DNA of 64,000 bases from an uncultured Gammaproteobacteria bacterium (lineage in GTDB: Bacteria; Pseudomonadota; Gammaproteobacteria; Pseudomonadales; Pseudomonadaceae). This document shows, in pieces, positions 1 to 7,774 of the stretch. Position 1 is the stretch's first letter, and every line of letters starts with the position of its first letter. Under the pieces are notes generated by a model. It had not been told where the DNA came from and did not search any database. It saw nothing but the letters and a program-made list of their open reading frames with translations. A program made the position numbers and the translations under genes. The stretch is from the NCBI GenBank assembly GCA_945612235.1, contig CALZAE010000004.1, positions 1 through 64,000 on the forward strand, given 5' to 3'.

Positions 1-94
1 TCTCGATTCGTTCTTGTTAAGTAATGATAAAAATAAGGGACAATATAAGAGATTAGGTAATCCCCCCATTTATAACAGGGCTCAAAAGTAGATA

Positions 95-922
95 TCAGGC
101 CACTATGGCCAACTTTTGTTTAGGGGTAATGCCACCAAGCCCCATATTAGGTCGTTCGTTATTGTAGTGCCAGAGCCATTGAGTCGCATAATCTTGAACT
201 GCACCAATGCTCTCAAATAAATACTGAGCGAGCCAGTCATAACGAACAGTACGATTGTAACGTTCGATATAAGCATTTTGTTGCGGATTACCAGGCTGAA
301 TAAAGTCCAGTTTAATATTATGTTTAGCTGCCCAAGCACCAAGCTTTCCGCTGATATATTCAGGTCCGTTGTCACAACGAATTGAGCGCGGTTTGCCGCG
401 CCATTCAATAATTTGATCCAGTGTTCGTATCACTCGCTCTGCCGGCAATGAGAGATCAACCTCAATGCCCAGTCCTTCACGATTAAAGTCATCGATGATA
501 TTCAAAAGCCGATAATTACGACCGTCACTCAGCTGATCATGCATAAAGTCCATTGACCAGCAGACATTCATAGCATCCGGAACCGCCAGAGGCTGCGGTT
601 TATCGCGCACTAAACGCTTTCTAGGCTTGATACGCAGGTTCAGCTCAAGCTCTCGATAGATGCGGTAAACGCGCTTGTGGTTCCAGCGAAAGCCCTTCAC
701 GTTACGCAAATATAGATAACACAAACCAAAGCCCCAGTTTCTATGGCTATGGGTCAGACGAATCAGCCAGTCAGCAATTTCAGCGTTTTGATGGCTGAGC
801 TTGGCTTGATAGCGATAACAGGTTTCACTGATGCTAAAAACCAAGCATGCCAAACGTATGCTGACTGCTTTTTCACTCACGGCTCGCTGTGCCATCTCAC
901 GACGCTGAGACGGCTTTACCAC
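95..922 (-). CDS. IS3-family transposase OrfB (DDE integrase)
   Basis: This is the catalytic half of an IS3-type transposase, 275 residues. It has an HTH_21-like N-terminal part, then an rve integrase core with the three acidic residues visible in WSMDFMHD, the CDNGPEY block and [10 protein letters not shown]. The annotated start at 922 is a GTG that overlaps the end of orfA. In this family OrfB is normally made as an OrfAB fusion by -1 frameshifting, and the frame here fits that mechanism (see 922-930). The frame is intact, so the element may still be active. Confidence 0.9.
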   Translation of the reverse strand: MVKPSQRREMAQRAVSEKAVSIRLACLVFSISETCYRYQAKLSHQNAEIADWLIRLTHSHRNWGFGLCYLYLRNVKGFRWNHKRVYRIYRELELNLRIKPRKRLVRDKPQPLAVPDAMNVCWSMDFMHDQLSDGRNYRLLNIIDDFNREGLGIEVDLSLPAERVIRTLDQIIEWRGKPRSIRCDNGPEYISGKLGAWAAKHNIKLDFIQPGNPQQNAYIERYNRTVRYDWLAQYLFESIGAVQDYATQWLWHYNNERPNMGLGGITPKQKLAIVA

Positions 923-1182
923 TTTTTTTCGATGGCCTCTTTAAGAATCTCGGCTTTTAAACGCTCCTCAGCGTACATTTTCTTAAGTCGACGGTTTTCT
1001 TCTTCAAGCTCCTTTAAACGCGTCATCATTGATGCGTCCATGCCGCCAAACTTGGTTCGCCACTTGTAGAAGGTTGCGCTGCTCATGCCATGCTCACGGC
1101 ACAGTTCTGGAACAGGTATGCCGTTTTCGGCTTGCTTTAAGACCGAGAGGATTTGGCTGTCGGTAAATCGTGATTTTTTCAT
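916..1182 (-). CDS. IS3-family transposase OrfA (HTH)
   Basis: This 88-residue protein starts at the ATG before [10 protein letters not shown]. An upstream in-frame extension to 1230 is unlikely because it runs into the terminal repeat. It has the HTH_Tnp_1 layout: a helix-turn-helix around residues 8-45 ([14 protein letters not shown]), then a leucine-rich coiled coil ([18 protein letters not shown]) used for multimerisation. It binds the terminal repeats and supplies the N-terminus of the OrfAB transposase. Its stop codon at 916-918 lies just after the slippery run used to enter orfB. Confidence 0.9.
   Translation of the reverse strand: MKKSRFTDSQILSVLKQAENGIPVPELCREHGMSSATFYKWRTKFGGMDASMMTRLKELEEENRRLKKMYAEERLKAEILKEAIEKKW
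922..930 (-). other. Programmed -1 frameshift site of the IS3 element
   Basis: The complement reads GAAAAAAAG. In the orfA frame the codons are GAA AAA AAG, giving the classic slippery heptamer A-AAA-AAG two codons before the orfA stop. A -1 slip puts the ribosome directly into the orfB frame (GTG GTA AAG). That IS3 elements use this site type is established; its use here is inferred. Confidence 0.75.
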
Positions 1183-1232
1183 GCAGAATCTCCTTGCATA
1201 TAGCTTATGGAAAACTCTACTTGAGAGCACTG

Positions 1233-1652
1233 CTATTTTTCGGGGGGATTACCCCTGCTAATAACCTCTGAACGACATAAAGTGTATAAAAACTCTGGCG
1301 TTAATTCAGCGTTATTAGAGTCTAAAACAACCATTCCTGAGTTGATTCTTATGACGTCATAAGGTACTGAGCTATCATAGTGTGCAAATTGACCAACTGA
1401 GCCTCGAGTTGTTAACACTATGCTTCCGCGCTTCACATGTCCTTTTCTTAGTTTTTGATGCTTTTCTTTATCGATAAATTGAACCTGGGTAAATTTAAAA
1501 CCGTTTTTCGTTACGTTTTTAGCACTTAAAAAAAGGCAATAGCCCGAACTATAAAACTCTGATTCTTTCGGGTACTCTTTACCACGGTCACCATCTATTA
1601 CTATTATACCAGCGCTCTCTAAAGTTCTTCTATCCCATCCTTTAGGCGCCAT
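1233..1652 (-). pseudogene. hsdS: hsdS, type I specificity subunit, interrupted by IS element
   Basis: The frame encodes the N-terminal target-recognition domain of a type I restriction-modification specificity subunit. It has MAPKGWDRRTLES at the start, the LFLSAKNVTKNGF block, and the KGSIVLTTRGSVGQ-like turn (VKRGSIVLTTRGSVGQ). About 133 native residues are followed by six codons read from the IS end before a stop. A full HsdS has two TRDs and about 400 residues, so most of the protein is lost or lies left of the window. The short left flank (1-55) is open in two minus-strand frames but too short to identify. The start ATG overlaps the end of the small upstream ORF, implying translational coupling. 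Confidence 0.8.
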
Positions 1653-1818
1653 ATTCCATCTCCTTCAAATACTTCGCCATTTCCGCTTCCATTCCTAGCA
1701 CCCACCAATAAGGTTCAAGGCTGCGTTTAACGCTGCCTGCTACCAGTGTAATAAATCTGCTGTAGTCGCCTGAGCAGTGCGCTGTGTCGAGTGCCTCTAG
1801 TGTGAAGAGTTTATTCAT
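1642..1818 (-). CDS. Small ORF coupled to dinD and hsdS, with HsdM-like C-terminus
   Basis: This 58-codon ORF (MNKLFTLEALDTAHC...EYGA) starts inside the last codons of dinD (8-base overlap, ATGAATAA) and ends 11 bases after the start of the interrupted hsdS. Its tail, EAEMAKYLKEM, closely matches the C-terminus of the HsdM in this locus (EAEMAKYLEEL). HsdM normally directly precedes HsdS, so this may be the leftover 3' end of a second hsdM, with a different N-terminal part joined to it. The tight overlaps on both sides suggest it is translated. I do not recognise the N-terminal portion (hydrophobic stretch RFITLVAGSV, then EPYWWVLG). Confidence 0.55.
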   Translation of the reverse strand: MNKLFTLEALDTAHCSGDYSRFITLVAGSVKRSLEPYWWVLGMEAEMAKYLKEMEYGA

Positions 1819-2686
1819 TTTCAGTCCCCCCAGCGTCAGAGTCTTTTGGGAGTGTTTGGCTTTGCTTGGTTAGCTTTTTTTCTTCCGCTTTAACGCGCCT
1901 TGCCAACTTTGTTAAGTCTTCTTCGGCGGGAAGGTTTTCTGGCTTGATTCCACGCTGCCCAAGCATGGAGCGTACGCTGGTGTTATTTTGTATATGCTCT
2001 GCAGTTATTGAGCCTTCACCCTGTAAGTTTTCTTGTTGGACGTTGTGGTTAGTTATTTCTGTCGCTAGATTTTTAGCTGCGATAGTCAGCGTAGGCAAAA
2101 AATCGGCAAGCGGTCGAGCGGCCACAATACCGTAGCGATCTTTCATCGCTTGGGTGGTATTTCCGCCAAATAAGGCTTGGTCGCCTCTGGAGCGAATGCG
2201 GCCAAAGCCTGCACCATCTACTCCACGCTCGTAGATGTTGCGCGATAATTCTTTTTCTGACTCTTTAAGGCGCTCTCTAGCATCCATACGTGCCTGAAGA
2301 CGCATTCTGTCTTCAATTATTTCTTGTTTTCTGGTTTGCACAGCAAAGTAGCTTTGAGCAAAAGCAATTTCAGGTTTGCGTGAATCACCATTTTGAGCAA
2401 TTAGTAAGCAGGCATAACGAGTAAGCATATAGTCTTCAACAGGGCGGTTTGCACCTTTGCCTGTTTCGATCATTTTCGTGACGCCACGAAAATGATCTGA
2501 AGCGAGTTGGTTTGCGGCTTCGCATGAATCTATAGCGCGATTGATGGCTGTTTGAAAGTTTTCCCAGCGCGCATAACCAAGAGGAGCTTGGAGGTCACGG
2601 GCAAACCAAAATTCTATGCCTTGCTCGTCGGCTTTCTGAACCCTTGACTCCAAGGTTTCCCTGAGTGTTTGTAGGTGTGTATTCAT
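1811..2686 (-). CDS. dinD: DinD, DNA damage-inducible protein D family
   Basis: This 291-residue protein matches the DinD family. It has an N-terminal BRO-N-like region (EFWFARDLQAPLGYARWENF), then MLTRYACLLIAQNGDSRKPE and the AQSYFAVQTRKQE block, and a charged helical C-terminus. E. coli DinD is SOS-induced and reported to inhibit RecA strand exchange. DinD homologues are often embedded in type I restriction loci, as here between hsdM and hsdS. It follows a short DinD-like remnant by 2 bp and overlaps the next small ORF by 8 bp, so it is part of one polycistron. I did not see a clear LexA box inside the locus. A role in coupling restriction to DNA damage is inference. Confidence 0.85.
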   Translation of the reverse strand: MNTHLQTLRETLESRVQKADEQGIEFWFARDLQAPLGYARWENFQTAINRAIDSCEAANQLASDHFRGVTKMIETGKGANRPVEDYMLTRYACLLIAQNGDSRKPEIAFAQSYFAVQTRKQEIIEDRMRLQARMDARERLKESEKELSRNIYERGVDGAGFGRIRSRGDQALFGGNTTQAMKDRYGIVAARPLADFLPTLTIAAKNLATEITNHNVQQENLQGEGSITAEHIQNNTSVRSMLGQRGIKPENLPAEEDLTKLARRVKAEEKKLTKQSQTLPKDSDAGGTENE

Positions 2687-2688
2687 GA

Positions 2689-2844
2689 TTAGTTACTCCC
2701 TACATTGTCAATTTTACGCTGGCTACCAGAACCAAGACCGACCATGTTCCCGACGTCGGTAGAATGGTCAAAACCATTTTCTGTTTGCTGTGCATGCCCC
2801 TCGAAAGTGGCAGTAAGCGTCTGGACTTGTTGTTTCATTTGCAT
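2689..2844 (-). pseudogene. Remnant of a second dinD-like gene (internal deletion)
   Basis: A 51-codon ORF (49 from the second ATG) starts MKQQVQTLTATFEGHAQQTE and continues DHSTDVGNMVGLGSG. The first part resembles the N-terminus of DinD-family proteins. The second resembles the segment some 40 residues further on (compare DHFRGVTKMIETGKG in the intact dinD next door). The middle, including the ARDLQ..LGY block, is missing. The ORF ends 2 bp before the intact dinD ATG and begins 5 bp after hsdM, so it sits in the operon as a mini-gene. It is either a decayed duplicate or a small protein kept as such. Confidence 0.55.
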
Positions 2845-2849
2845 ACTCC

Positions 2850-4382
2850 TTATGCGGTGGTGTTTGTATAGCCTAGTTCTTCTAGGTATTTAGCCATTTC
2901 GGCTTCTAGCTCGGCCAGCTGGGCTTTTAGCTGTTCACGTTCGCCACGCACGGCCATTAGGTCGATTTCTTCTTCTTCCTCAAAGGTATCGACGTAACGT
3001 GGGATGTTGAGGTTGTAATCGTTTTCTTGAATTTCTTCGAGTGTAGCGAGGTAGGCATACTTATCAATAGCTTCGCGGGAGCGATAAGTATCAATAATTT
3101 TAGTGATATTTTCTTCGGTCAGCAGGTTCTGGTTTTTGCCGGATTTAAACTCGCGGCTGGCGTCGATAAACAGCACATTGCTGTCTGTTTTTTCTTTTTT
3201 GAACATCAGGATTGCTGCTGGAATGCCGGTTCCGTAAAACAGTTTTTCTGGCAAGCCGATTACAGCATCCAGTAAATTCTCATCAATGAGTTGCGTACGA
3301 AGTCTGCCTTCTGCTGCGCCGCGGAATAAAACACCATGCGGCACCACTACACCCATACGGCCTGTTTTTGGTTTTAGGGTTTCGATCATGTGCAGGATAA
3401 AGGCGAAGTCGCCTTTGGTTTTTGGCGGTAAACCACGACGGAAGCGGCTGAATTTATCGTTTTCTGCGTCTTCATGACCCCACTTGTCCAAAGAGAATGG
3501 AGGGTTAGCCGTCACAATATCAAACAGCATTAAATCGCCGTTTTTGTCCAGTAGCTTAGGATTACGAATGGTATCGCCCCATTCGATTTTGTGATTATCT
3601 TCGCCATGCAAAAACATATTCATTTTCGCCAGCGACCATGTGGAACCAATGGCTTCTTGGCCGTAGAGGGCGTAGTTTTTGCTGTCGTGGTTTTCTACAA
3701 TCTTACGCGCACACTTCATTAGCAGCGAGGCAGAGCCGCAGGCTGGGTCACAAATACTATCGCCCGGCTGTGGGTCTAATAGTGTGGCCATTAAGTCTGA
3801 CACTTCGGGTGGGGTATAGAACTCACCGGCCTTCTGACCACCGCTAGCAGCAAAGTTTTTAATCAGGTATTCGTAGGCATTGCCAATCACATCCAGCGTA
3901 CCGACACGACTAGGTTTTAGGTTGAGCTCGGGCTTAGCAAAATCTTCCAACAGGTGACGCAAAATGGTGTTCTTTTGCTTTTCTTCACCCAAGCGGTCGG
4001 TGTTAAAGCTAATGTCTTGGAACACGCTTTTGCCAGCGTCTTTTAGCTTGGTACCGTTAGCTTCTTCAATGGCATGTAAAGCTTGGTCAATGCGCTCACC
4101 ATTACCGGGCTCGTGACGACGTTCGTACAGAGCATAGAAGCTGGCTTTTTTAGGCAATACGAAGCGCTCGTTTTTCATCATTTCTTCGATTAGCTCTGGC
4201 TCGTCGCCATACTCGGTTTTATAGCCATCGTAGTGATCTTGCCAAACATCCGAAATGTACTTAAGGAACAGCATGGTCAGGATAAAGTCTTTATAGGTAT
4301 CGGCGCTGATGGTGCCACGGAAAGTATCGCAGGCTGCCCATAAGGCTTTGTTGATGCCGTCCTGATTGATCTTGTTGTTCAT
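2850..4382 (-). CDS. hsdM: Type I restriction-modification methyltransferase HsdM
   Basis: This 510-residue N6-adenine methyltransferase subunit has an N-terminal HsdM bundle (residues 1-140) and an N6_Mtase domain. The SAM-binding motif is DPACGSASLL (about residue 212) and the catalytic motif IV is NPPF (about 293). The C-terminus is a coiled helix (EREQLKAQLAELEAEM) expected to pack against HsdS. With two HsdS-type subunits it would methylate the host recognition sequence. Its ATG overlaps the stop of the upstream half-HsdS gene by 4 bp (ATGA). No HsdR is in the window; it could lie to the left, downstream on this strand, or be absent. Confidence 0.93.
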   Translation of the reverse strand: MNNKINQDGINKALWAACDTFRGTISADTYKDFILTMLFLKYISDVWQDHYDGYKTEYGDEPELIEEMMKNERFVLPKKASFYALYERRHEPGNGERIDQALHAIEEANGTKLKDAGKSVFQDISFNTDRLGEEKQKNTILRHLLEDFAKPELNLKPSRVGTLDVIGNAYEYLIKNFAASGGQKAGEFYTPPEVSDLMATLLDPQPGDSICDPACGSASLLMKCARKIVENHDSKNYALYGQEAIGSTWSLAKMNMFLHGEDNHKIEWGDTIRNPKLLDKNGDLMLFDIVTANPPFSLDKWGHEDAENDKFSRFRRGLPPKTKGDFAFILHMIETLKPKTGRMGVVVPHGVLFRGAAEGRLRTQLIDENLLDAVIGLPEKLFYGTGIPAAILMFKKEKTDSNVLFIDASREFKSGKNQNLLTEENITKIIDTYRSREAIDKYAYLATLEEIQENDYNLNIPRYVDTFEEEEEIDLMAVRGEREQLKAQLAELEAEMAKYLEELGYTNTTA

Positions 4383-5014
4383 GAGCTTTTCTCCATAAGT
4401 AGGTGCTGGAACATGCCTTGCAGCATAGTTTCACGGTTATTCAGTAAGGTCTGTGTCAACTGCTGTTCCTTTTCCCACAGTTCATTCAAGTGTAGGATTT
4501 TTTGCTGAGTTGATAGGTCAGGAATTGCCAGCTCTAGCTCTTTGGCGAGCTTTGCATTCAGCATAACGAGGCTTGTGCCTTGGCTTCCTGCGCCTTCGGA
4601 TATCCAGTGTTGCATTTCTGGGCGGTTGAGAGACCAGCAGAGAAATTCTGGCAGTATGCCTTGCTTGGGAGTAATCACTAGAAATTGGCTACTGACAACA
4701 ACAGGCAACTCAGACGGGTGACCTGAGACCAAACAGGAGGCACGAAAATAGCCGCCTTTGCTCCCACGAGACGGTAATAATACTGTTCCTGGGCTAACGA
4801 AAGCGTTGTCCTTGCCTTCCCAGTTAATCATGGGCAGTTGGCTAGCTTGCAGCAGGGCTGTATTGGTTTGCTCCCATGCGCTGCGTACATCTTTAATCTG
4901 CGCCACATGCGCGTTGCCACCGACTGAGACCTCTTCTACTTTCTCTCGAAAGGTAAAGCCTGTGCGGATATCGGCTATATCACCGAGAGCCTTTAACTTA
5001 GTGGGTTTGCGCAT
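4379..5014 (-). CDS. hsdS: Single-TRD type I specificity subunit (half HsdS)
   Basis: The start is the ATG before RKPTKLKALGDIADIRTGF; longer in-frame extensions run through the preceding gene. The 211 residues hold one target-recognition domain (GDIADIRTGFTFRE..., then PGTVLLPSRGSKGG, LLPEF-like ILPEFLCWSLNRPEM), followed by one central-type helix (QKILHLNELWEKEQQLTQ). Normal HsdS proteins carry two such units, so this is half size. Half-size subunits can act as homodimers that read palindromic bipartite sites. It precedes hsdM with a 4-bp overlap, so the two are translated together. It could be the working specificity subunit now that the second hsdS is broken. Confidence 0.75.
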   Translation of the reverse strand: MRKPTKLKALGDIADIRTGFTFREKVEEVSVGGNAHVAQIKDVRSAWEQTNTALLQASQLPMINWEGKDNAFVSPGTVLLPSRGSKGGYFRASCLVSGHPSELPVVVSSQFLVITPKQGILPEFLCWSLNRPEMQHWISEGAGSQGTSLVMLNAKLAKELELAIPDLSTQQKILHLNELWEKEQQLTQTLLNNRETMLQGMFQHLLMEKSS

Positions 5015-5408
5015 GTGGTGCTCCTTTCTGGTGTGTTGCACATAGCATGCATCCCGTGATTTGGCTTGTTTGAATATCTTCCAAAAACTCGACCTTACTC
5101 CAGCCCGCCTGATGAGCAGCCTTCTTAAACCAATCTTTAACCACATTTGTTAGTAGCTTTTGGTTCTTACCCTGCTGCTTGTTGTACAGCTTCAGTAGGC
5201 GATCAGCTGAGCAGAAGAATGCTTTCGGGTCAGATTTTTTGTTAACCGGGGTGGGAAAGGCATACCGTTCTTTTTTGGTGGGTTGCTCAGGCTGAACGTC
5301 GGTGTGTCGGCCAAAGGTTACCTTAACTAGCCGCAGCTTCTGGGTCAGGATAACTCTTGGGGTAGCTTTGTTGGTTTGCGATACTTTACTTGTTTGATAT
5401 GGTTGCAT
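4998..5408 (-). CDS. Basic hypothetical protein at head of restriction operon
   Basis: This 136-residue protein of unknown family is strongly basic in its first half (NKATPRVILTQKLRLVK, KKERYAF). It has a helical middle (SADRLLKLYNKQQGKN, VVKDWFKKAAHQAGW) and a short tail with a CxxC (GCMLCATH). It overlaps the half-hsdS start by 17 bp, so it is the first visible cistron of the operon. A DNA- or RNA-binding role is possible from the charge, but no fold is recognised. Confidence 0.5.
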   Translation of the reverse strand: MQPYQTSKVSQTNKATPRVILTQKLRLVKVTFGRHTDVQPEQPTKKERYAFPTPVNKKSDPKAFFCSADRLLKLYNKQQGKNQKLLTNVVKDWFKKAAHQAGWSKVEFLEDIQTSQITGCMLCATHQKGAPHAQTH

Positions 5409-5706
5409 GGTTCAACTCCTTCAGCCTTGTGTCTTCTCACATGGCTGGCTTTGAATACAGCGACACTTGAAAATATACAGTAGGTCTTTAATGACTGCCT
5501 GACTGATGAGCGTATATTGAATCAGCATTGCTTTTTCGTCAAGAAAAATACGCAGTAGACGGTTAATGATTTCAGGTAAGTTTACTTGGTTTTGTTAGCA
5601 TTCGGTAAAAGCTTTGACGGCTGGGCTTTAACAGAGAGGCGCTAGGTATGCTGAAGCGCTGGATTAGAATGAGAGAGTTGAAGTAAGCCGCATCTTGCAA
5701 CGGTGG
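5409..5706. other. Intergenic region upstream of restriction operon
   Basis: About 300 bp separate the operon's first ORF from the end of the next minus-strand gene. It should contain the restriction operon promoter. I found no ORF of convincing quality, no RNA gene and no strong hairpin. Confidence 0.4.
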
Positions 5707-6243
5707 TTATATATTTTTAGAGGTGTGCTGCCAAACCGCTGCACGCCATTCTTGCAATTGGGGTAAACAGTTTACTAATAACAATGGCTTATCCCCGCAC
5801 AAGTCTGCAAGAAGTCCTGCAAGTGGATAATCAGCCGACTCTTTACCATGCAGTAAAATATCAACAGTTCTCTGAGAGTCTTTACGTAATTTATCTAACC
5901 AAATATGCCATTCAGGCTCATGCTTCCAATAATTTGCTGCCGCGTGAATTAGCTTATCCACGGCTACACCTTTTTGGCTTTTAGGGCCTAAATTTCTCGC
6001 ATCACTAGCCTCAATATCAATGTCTTGAAGCACATCAAACAAATACCGTTGCATAGCACAGAACCCAACGCCTATTAGATACTCTCCTTGCTCACAAATG
6101 CTTTCAAAGTCCCATATATCTGCGGCTTTGAGCTGATCGTGAATGGGTGTGAGTGAAGAATCTATGGTCCTTAGAAGCCCTTCAAGATGCCCGAAGCCAC
6201 TATCCCATAACTCAATAGAGCTTCTGTTCATCGCTATTATCAC
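5707..6243 (-). CDS. Hypothetical protein, 178 aa
   Basis: I do not recognise this family. It is soluble-looking, with no signal peptide or membrane segment, and rich in Trp and aliphatic helices (HAAANYWKHEPEWHIWLDKL, LQEWRAAVWQH). The GTG at 6243 is preferred because an AGGAGG ribosome site lies four bases upstream; the ATG four codons later is too far from it. It follows the small HTH gene by about 45 bp on the same strand, so the two may be co-transcribed. A defence or regulatory accessory role is suggested only by location. Confidence 0.6.
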   Translation of the reverse strand: MIIAMNRSSIELWDSGFGHLEGLLRTIDSSLTPIHDQLKAADIWDFESICEQGEYLIGVGFCAMQRYLFDVLQDIDIEASDARNLGPKSQKGVAVDKLIHAAANYWKHEPEWHIWLDKLRKDSQRTVDILLHGKESADYPLAGLLADLCGDKPLLLVNCLPQLQEWRAAVWQHTSKNI

Positions 6244-6287
6244 TTTTCCTCCTCAGTATCGGCATGCCAGATCAAGCTATCTATCAG

Positions 6288-6488
6288 TCATTCGCTAGAA
6301 TCATCTTGACCTGTTGATGTGGGCAGATGCTCGGCAACCTCGCCAATAGGCACGTCAAAGTATGTGCATAACTGATCAAGTATATTTGTATTGGTTACGT
6401 ACCCTACCTGGTTCGCGATTTTGGAAAGCGTTGTGCGATGAATACCAGTTTCTTTTGAAACCTCATCCATTGTTAATGCCAAGCACAA
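6288..6488 (-). CDS. XRE/Cro-type HTH regulator, possibly 5'-broken
   Basis: The 66 residues contain an XRE-like helix-turn-helix (MDEVSKETGIHRTTLSKIAN), followed by the NTNILDQLCTYFDVPIGEVAE segment seen in short Cro/CI-type regulators, where the protein normally has another 15-20 residues at the N-terminus. Here the only upstream starts are TTG codons, and an in-frame TGA lies two codons before. An alternative frame upstream (ATG at 6523, VQRLAENEY) looks like the missing N-terminus, so a small frameshift may have split the gene. It could regulate the 178-aa gene behind it. Confidence 0.55.
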   Translation of the reverse strand: MCLALTMDEVSKETGIHRTTLSKIANQVGYVTNTNILDQLCTYFDVPIGEVAEHLPTSTGQDDSSE

Positions 6489-6723
6489 TACTCATTTTCT
6501 GCCAGCCTTTGGACAGTGCCCATGAGTACTACCCTACATCTCAATAAATCAGTCGAAAAACCTCTGTGCCTTACTTAATCGTGCCATAGTGGTTTTTTGT
6601 GTTTTTAAAAATATCTGATTTTGATAGCAGCCTTTGTTTGGGTACAAAGCGCTAAGTGCGTTGATAAGTGTACTGACATAACCTCAACGTTTTATTTTAA
6701 CCTTTGCAATGACAGTGAACTAC
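6489..6723. other. Intergenic region, no clear feature
   Basis: This 235-bp gap lies upstream of the small HTH gene and downstream of the LysR stop. Apart from the out-of-frame stretch that may be the lost 5' end of the HTH gene (6473-6523), I see nothing identifiable in it. Confidence 0.35.
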
Positions 6724-7662
6724 TTACAGGCTCGGTGTGGGCAGTGATTTTTGAATAAGTTCGCCGCTCTCAGGATCAAACTGTATCTGTTTAAGTCGTT
6801 CGACAAACCACCTCAGTCCTTTACCATTATTGCTGCGTCGCCAAGCGACTGATATGTCGACCGGCGGCCGGGCGGCGTCCAAGGGCACAACCACTAAGCG
6901 ACCTTCTGCGACCTGCTGGGTAATCCGATGACGCGGCAAATAGCCAACGCCTAGTCCTTTGCATTGTGCGGCTATTTTATGTTCGATGCTGGGCACGTAA
7001 ATACGGCTGCGGCCATCCAAGAGCCCAGCCGAGCGCGTCGGTAAACGTTGTGAGCTGTCTGAAACAATCACGGTGGGGTAGTCCAAGATGGCGCTGGTTG
7101 CAATAGGGGTGGGCAGTTGCGTTAAGGGATGTTCTGCGGCAACCGCAAAATCAAAGGTGACTTGGCCGAGCGGGTGCAGGGCAAAACCTGGTGCCGGTGC
7201 ACTCCCTTCTGCACCTACGACTAAATCACAGCGATCATCGATCAGCGCATCCCAACTACCGCTGAGGACTTCTTCGCTGAGACGTATCTGGGTTTTAGGC
7301 TGGATGCGCTGAAACTCTTCAATTAAGTCATAGATGGCGTCGCAGCTCAGCACACTCTCAATACAGATCCTTAGCTTAACTTCCCAACCGTCTGCGGCTT
7401 GACGAGTCAGCTCTGTTAATTCTTCTGCAGCCTTTAAAATGTGTCGTCCTTGTTCCAGCACTAGACGTCCAATGGCGGTCAGTTCAGCTTTGCGTCGGCT
7501 GCGATCAAACAGCTCGACGCCCAAATCTTCTTCCAGTTTATTAATAGTGTAAGAGACGGCGGATGGCACACGGTGCAGCTCTTCTGCTGCAGCGGCAAAG
7601 CTGTGACGGCGATCGATCGCATCAAGGGTTTGCAAGGCATCTAAGGTGATAAGCAAAGTCAT
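6724..7662 (-). CDS. LysR-family regulator, YhaJ-like
   Basis: This 312-residue LysR transcription factor has an N-terminal winged HTH (residues about 5-65, FAAAAEELHRVPSAVSYTIN) and a C-terminal periplasmic-binding-like effector domain. It is divergent from a doxX gene, and quinone reductase and pirin genes follow that. In E. coli the LysR protein YhaJ controls the same set (yqjF doxX, yqjG glutathionyl-hydroquinone reductase, yhaK pirin) in response to quinone and nitroaromatic products. By gene content this looks like its counterpart. The intergenic region recurs almost unchanged at 17447-17540, ahead of a glutathionyl-hydroquinone reductase gene, and a deleted copy of this gene precedes it there. 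Confidence 0.88.
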   Translation of the reverse strand: MTLLITLDALQTLDAIDRRHSFAAAAEELHRVPSAVSYTINKLEEDLGVELFDRSRRKAELTAIGRLVLEQGRHILKAAEELTELTRQAADGWEVKLRICIESVLSCDAIYDLIEEFQRIQPKTQIRLSEEVLSGSWDALIDDRCDLVVGAEGSAPAPGFALHPLGQVTFDFAVAAEHPLTQLPTPIATSAILDYPTVIVSDSSQRLPTRSAGLLDGRSRIYVPSIEHKIAAQCKGLGVGYLPRHRITQQVAEGRLVVVPLDAARPPVDISVAWRRSNNGKGLRWFVERLKQIQFDPESGELIQKSLPTPSL

Positions 7663-7674
7663 AGTTCAGTTTCT

Positions 7675-7755
7675 CTGATCATAAAGGTCAAAACGTTCCG
7701 TTATTACCTTCTTAGCCTTTGTACTATAGTAGTTACATCAAACAACATAACTGAT
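7675..7755. promoter_or_regulatory. Divergent LysR/doxX regulatory region
   Basis: Two blocks, 7675-7706 and 7723-7755, are repeated at 17459-17490 and 17507-17539 with only two mismatches each (30/32 and 31/33). The spacer between them diverges. Block 1 includes TGATCATAAAGGTCA, with partly repeated half-sites. Conservation restricted to non-coding blocks argues that they are regulator-binding and promoter elements. Assignment to the adjacent LysR protein is inference. Confidence 0.7.
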
Positions 7756-7774
7756 TCTACTTGGAGATAACATC

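Larger units (their letters stand above)
56..1253 (-). mobile_element. IS3-family insertion sequence
   Basis: The element is about 1.2 kb, bounded by the inverted terminal motif GGTAATCCCCCC at 56-67 and its complement at 1242-1253. Similarity continues inwards (a CTC..AA.GTAGA block at both ends). It carries two overlapping reading frames, orfA and orfB, typical of IS3 transposases. It sits inside an hsdS reading frame whose 5' part lies at 1254-1652. I could not find a convincing 3-4 bp target duplication in the flanks, so the exact boundaries are uncertain by a few bases and the flanks may have rearranged. Confidence 0.85.

Noticed and set aside
1..55. Continuation of hsdS left of the IS element
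   Set aside because: Two minus-strand frames are open, but the stretch is too short to recognise and no target duplication supports a simple insertion; left unassigned.
5707..6488. Toxin-antitoxin pair (178-aa protein with HTH gene)
   Set aside because: The 178-aa protein shows no toxin motif, and the HTH gene appears damaged; gene order alone is not enough.
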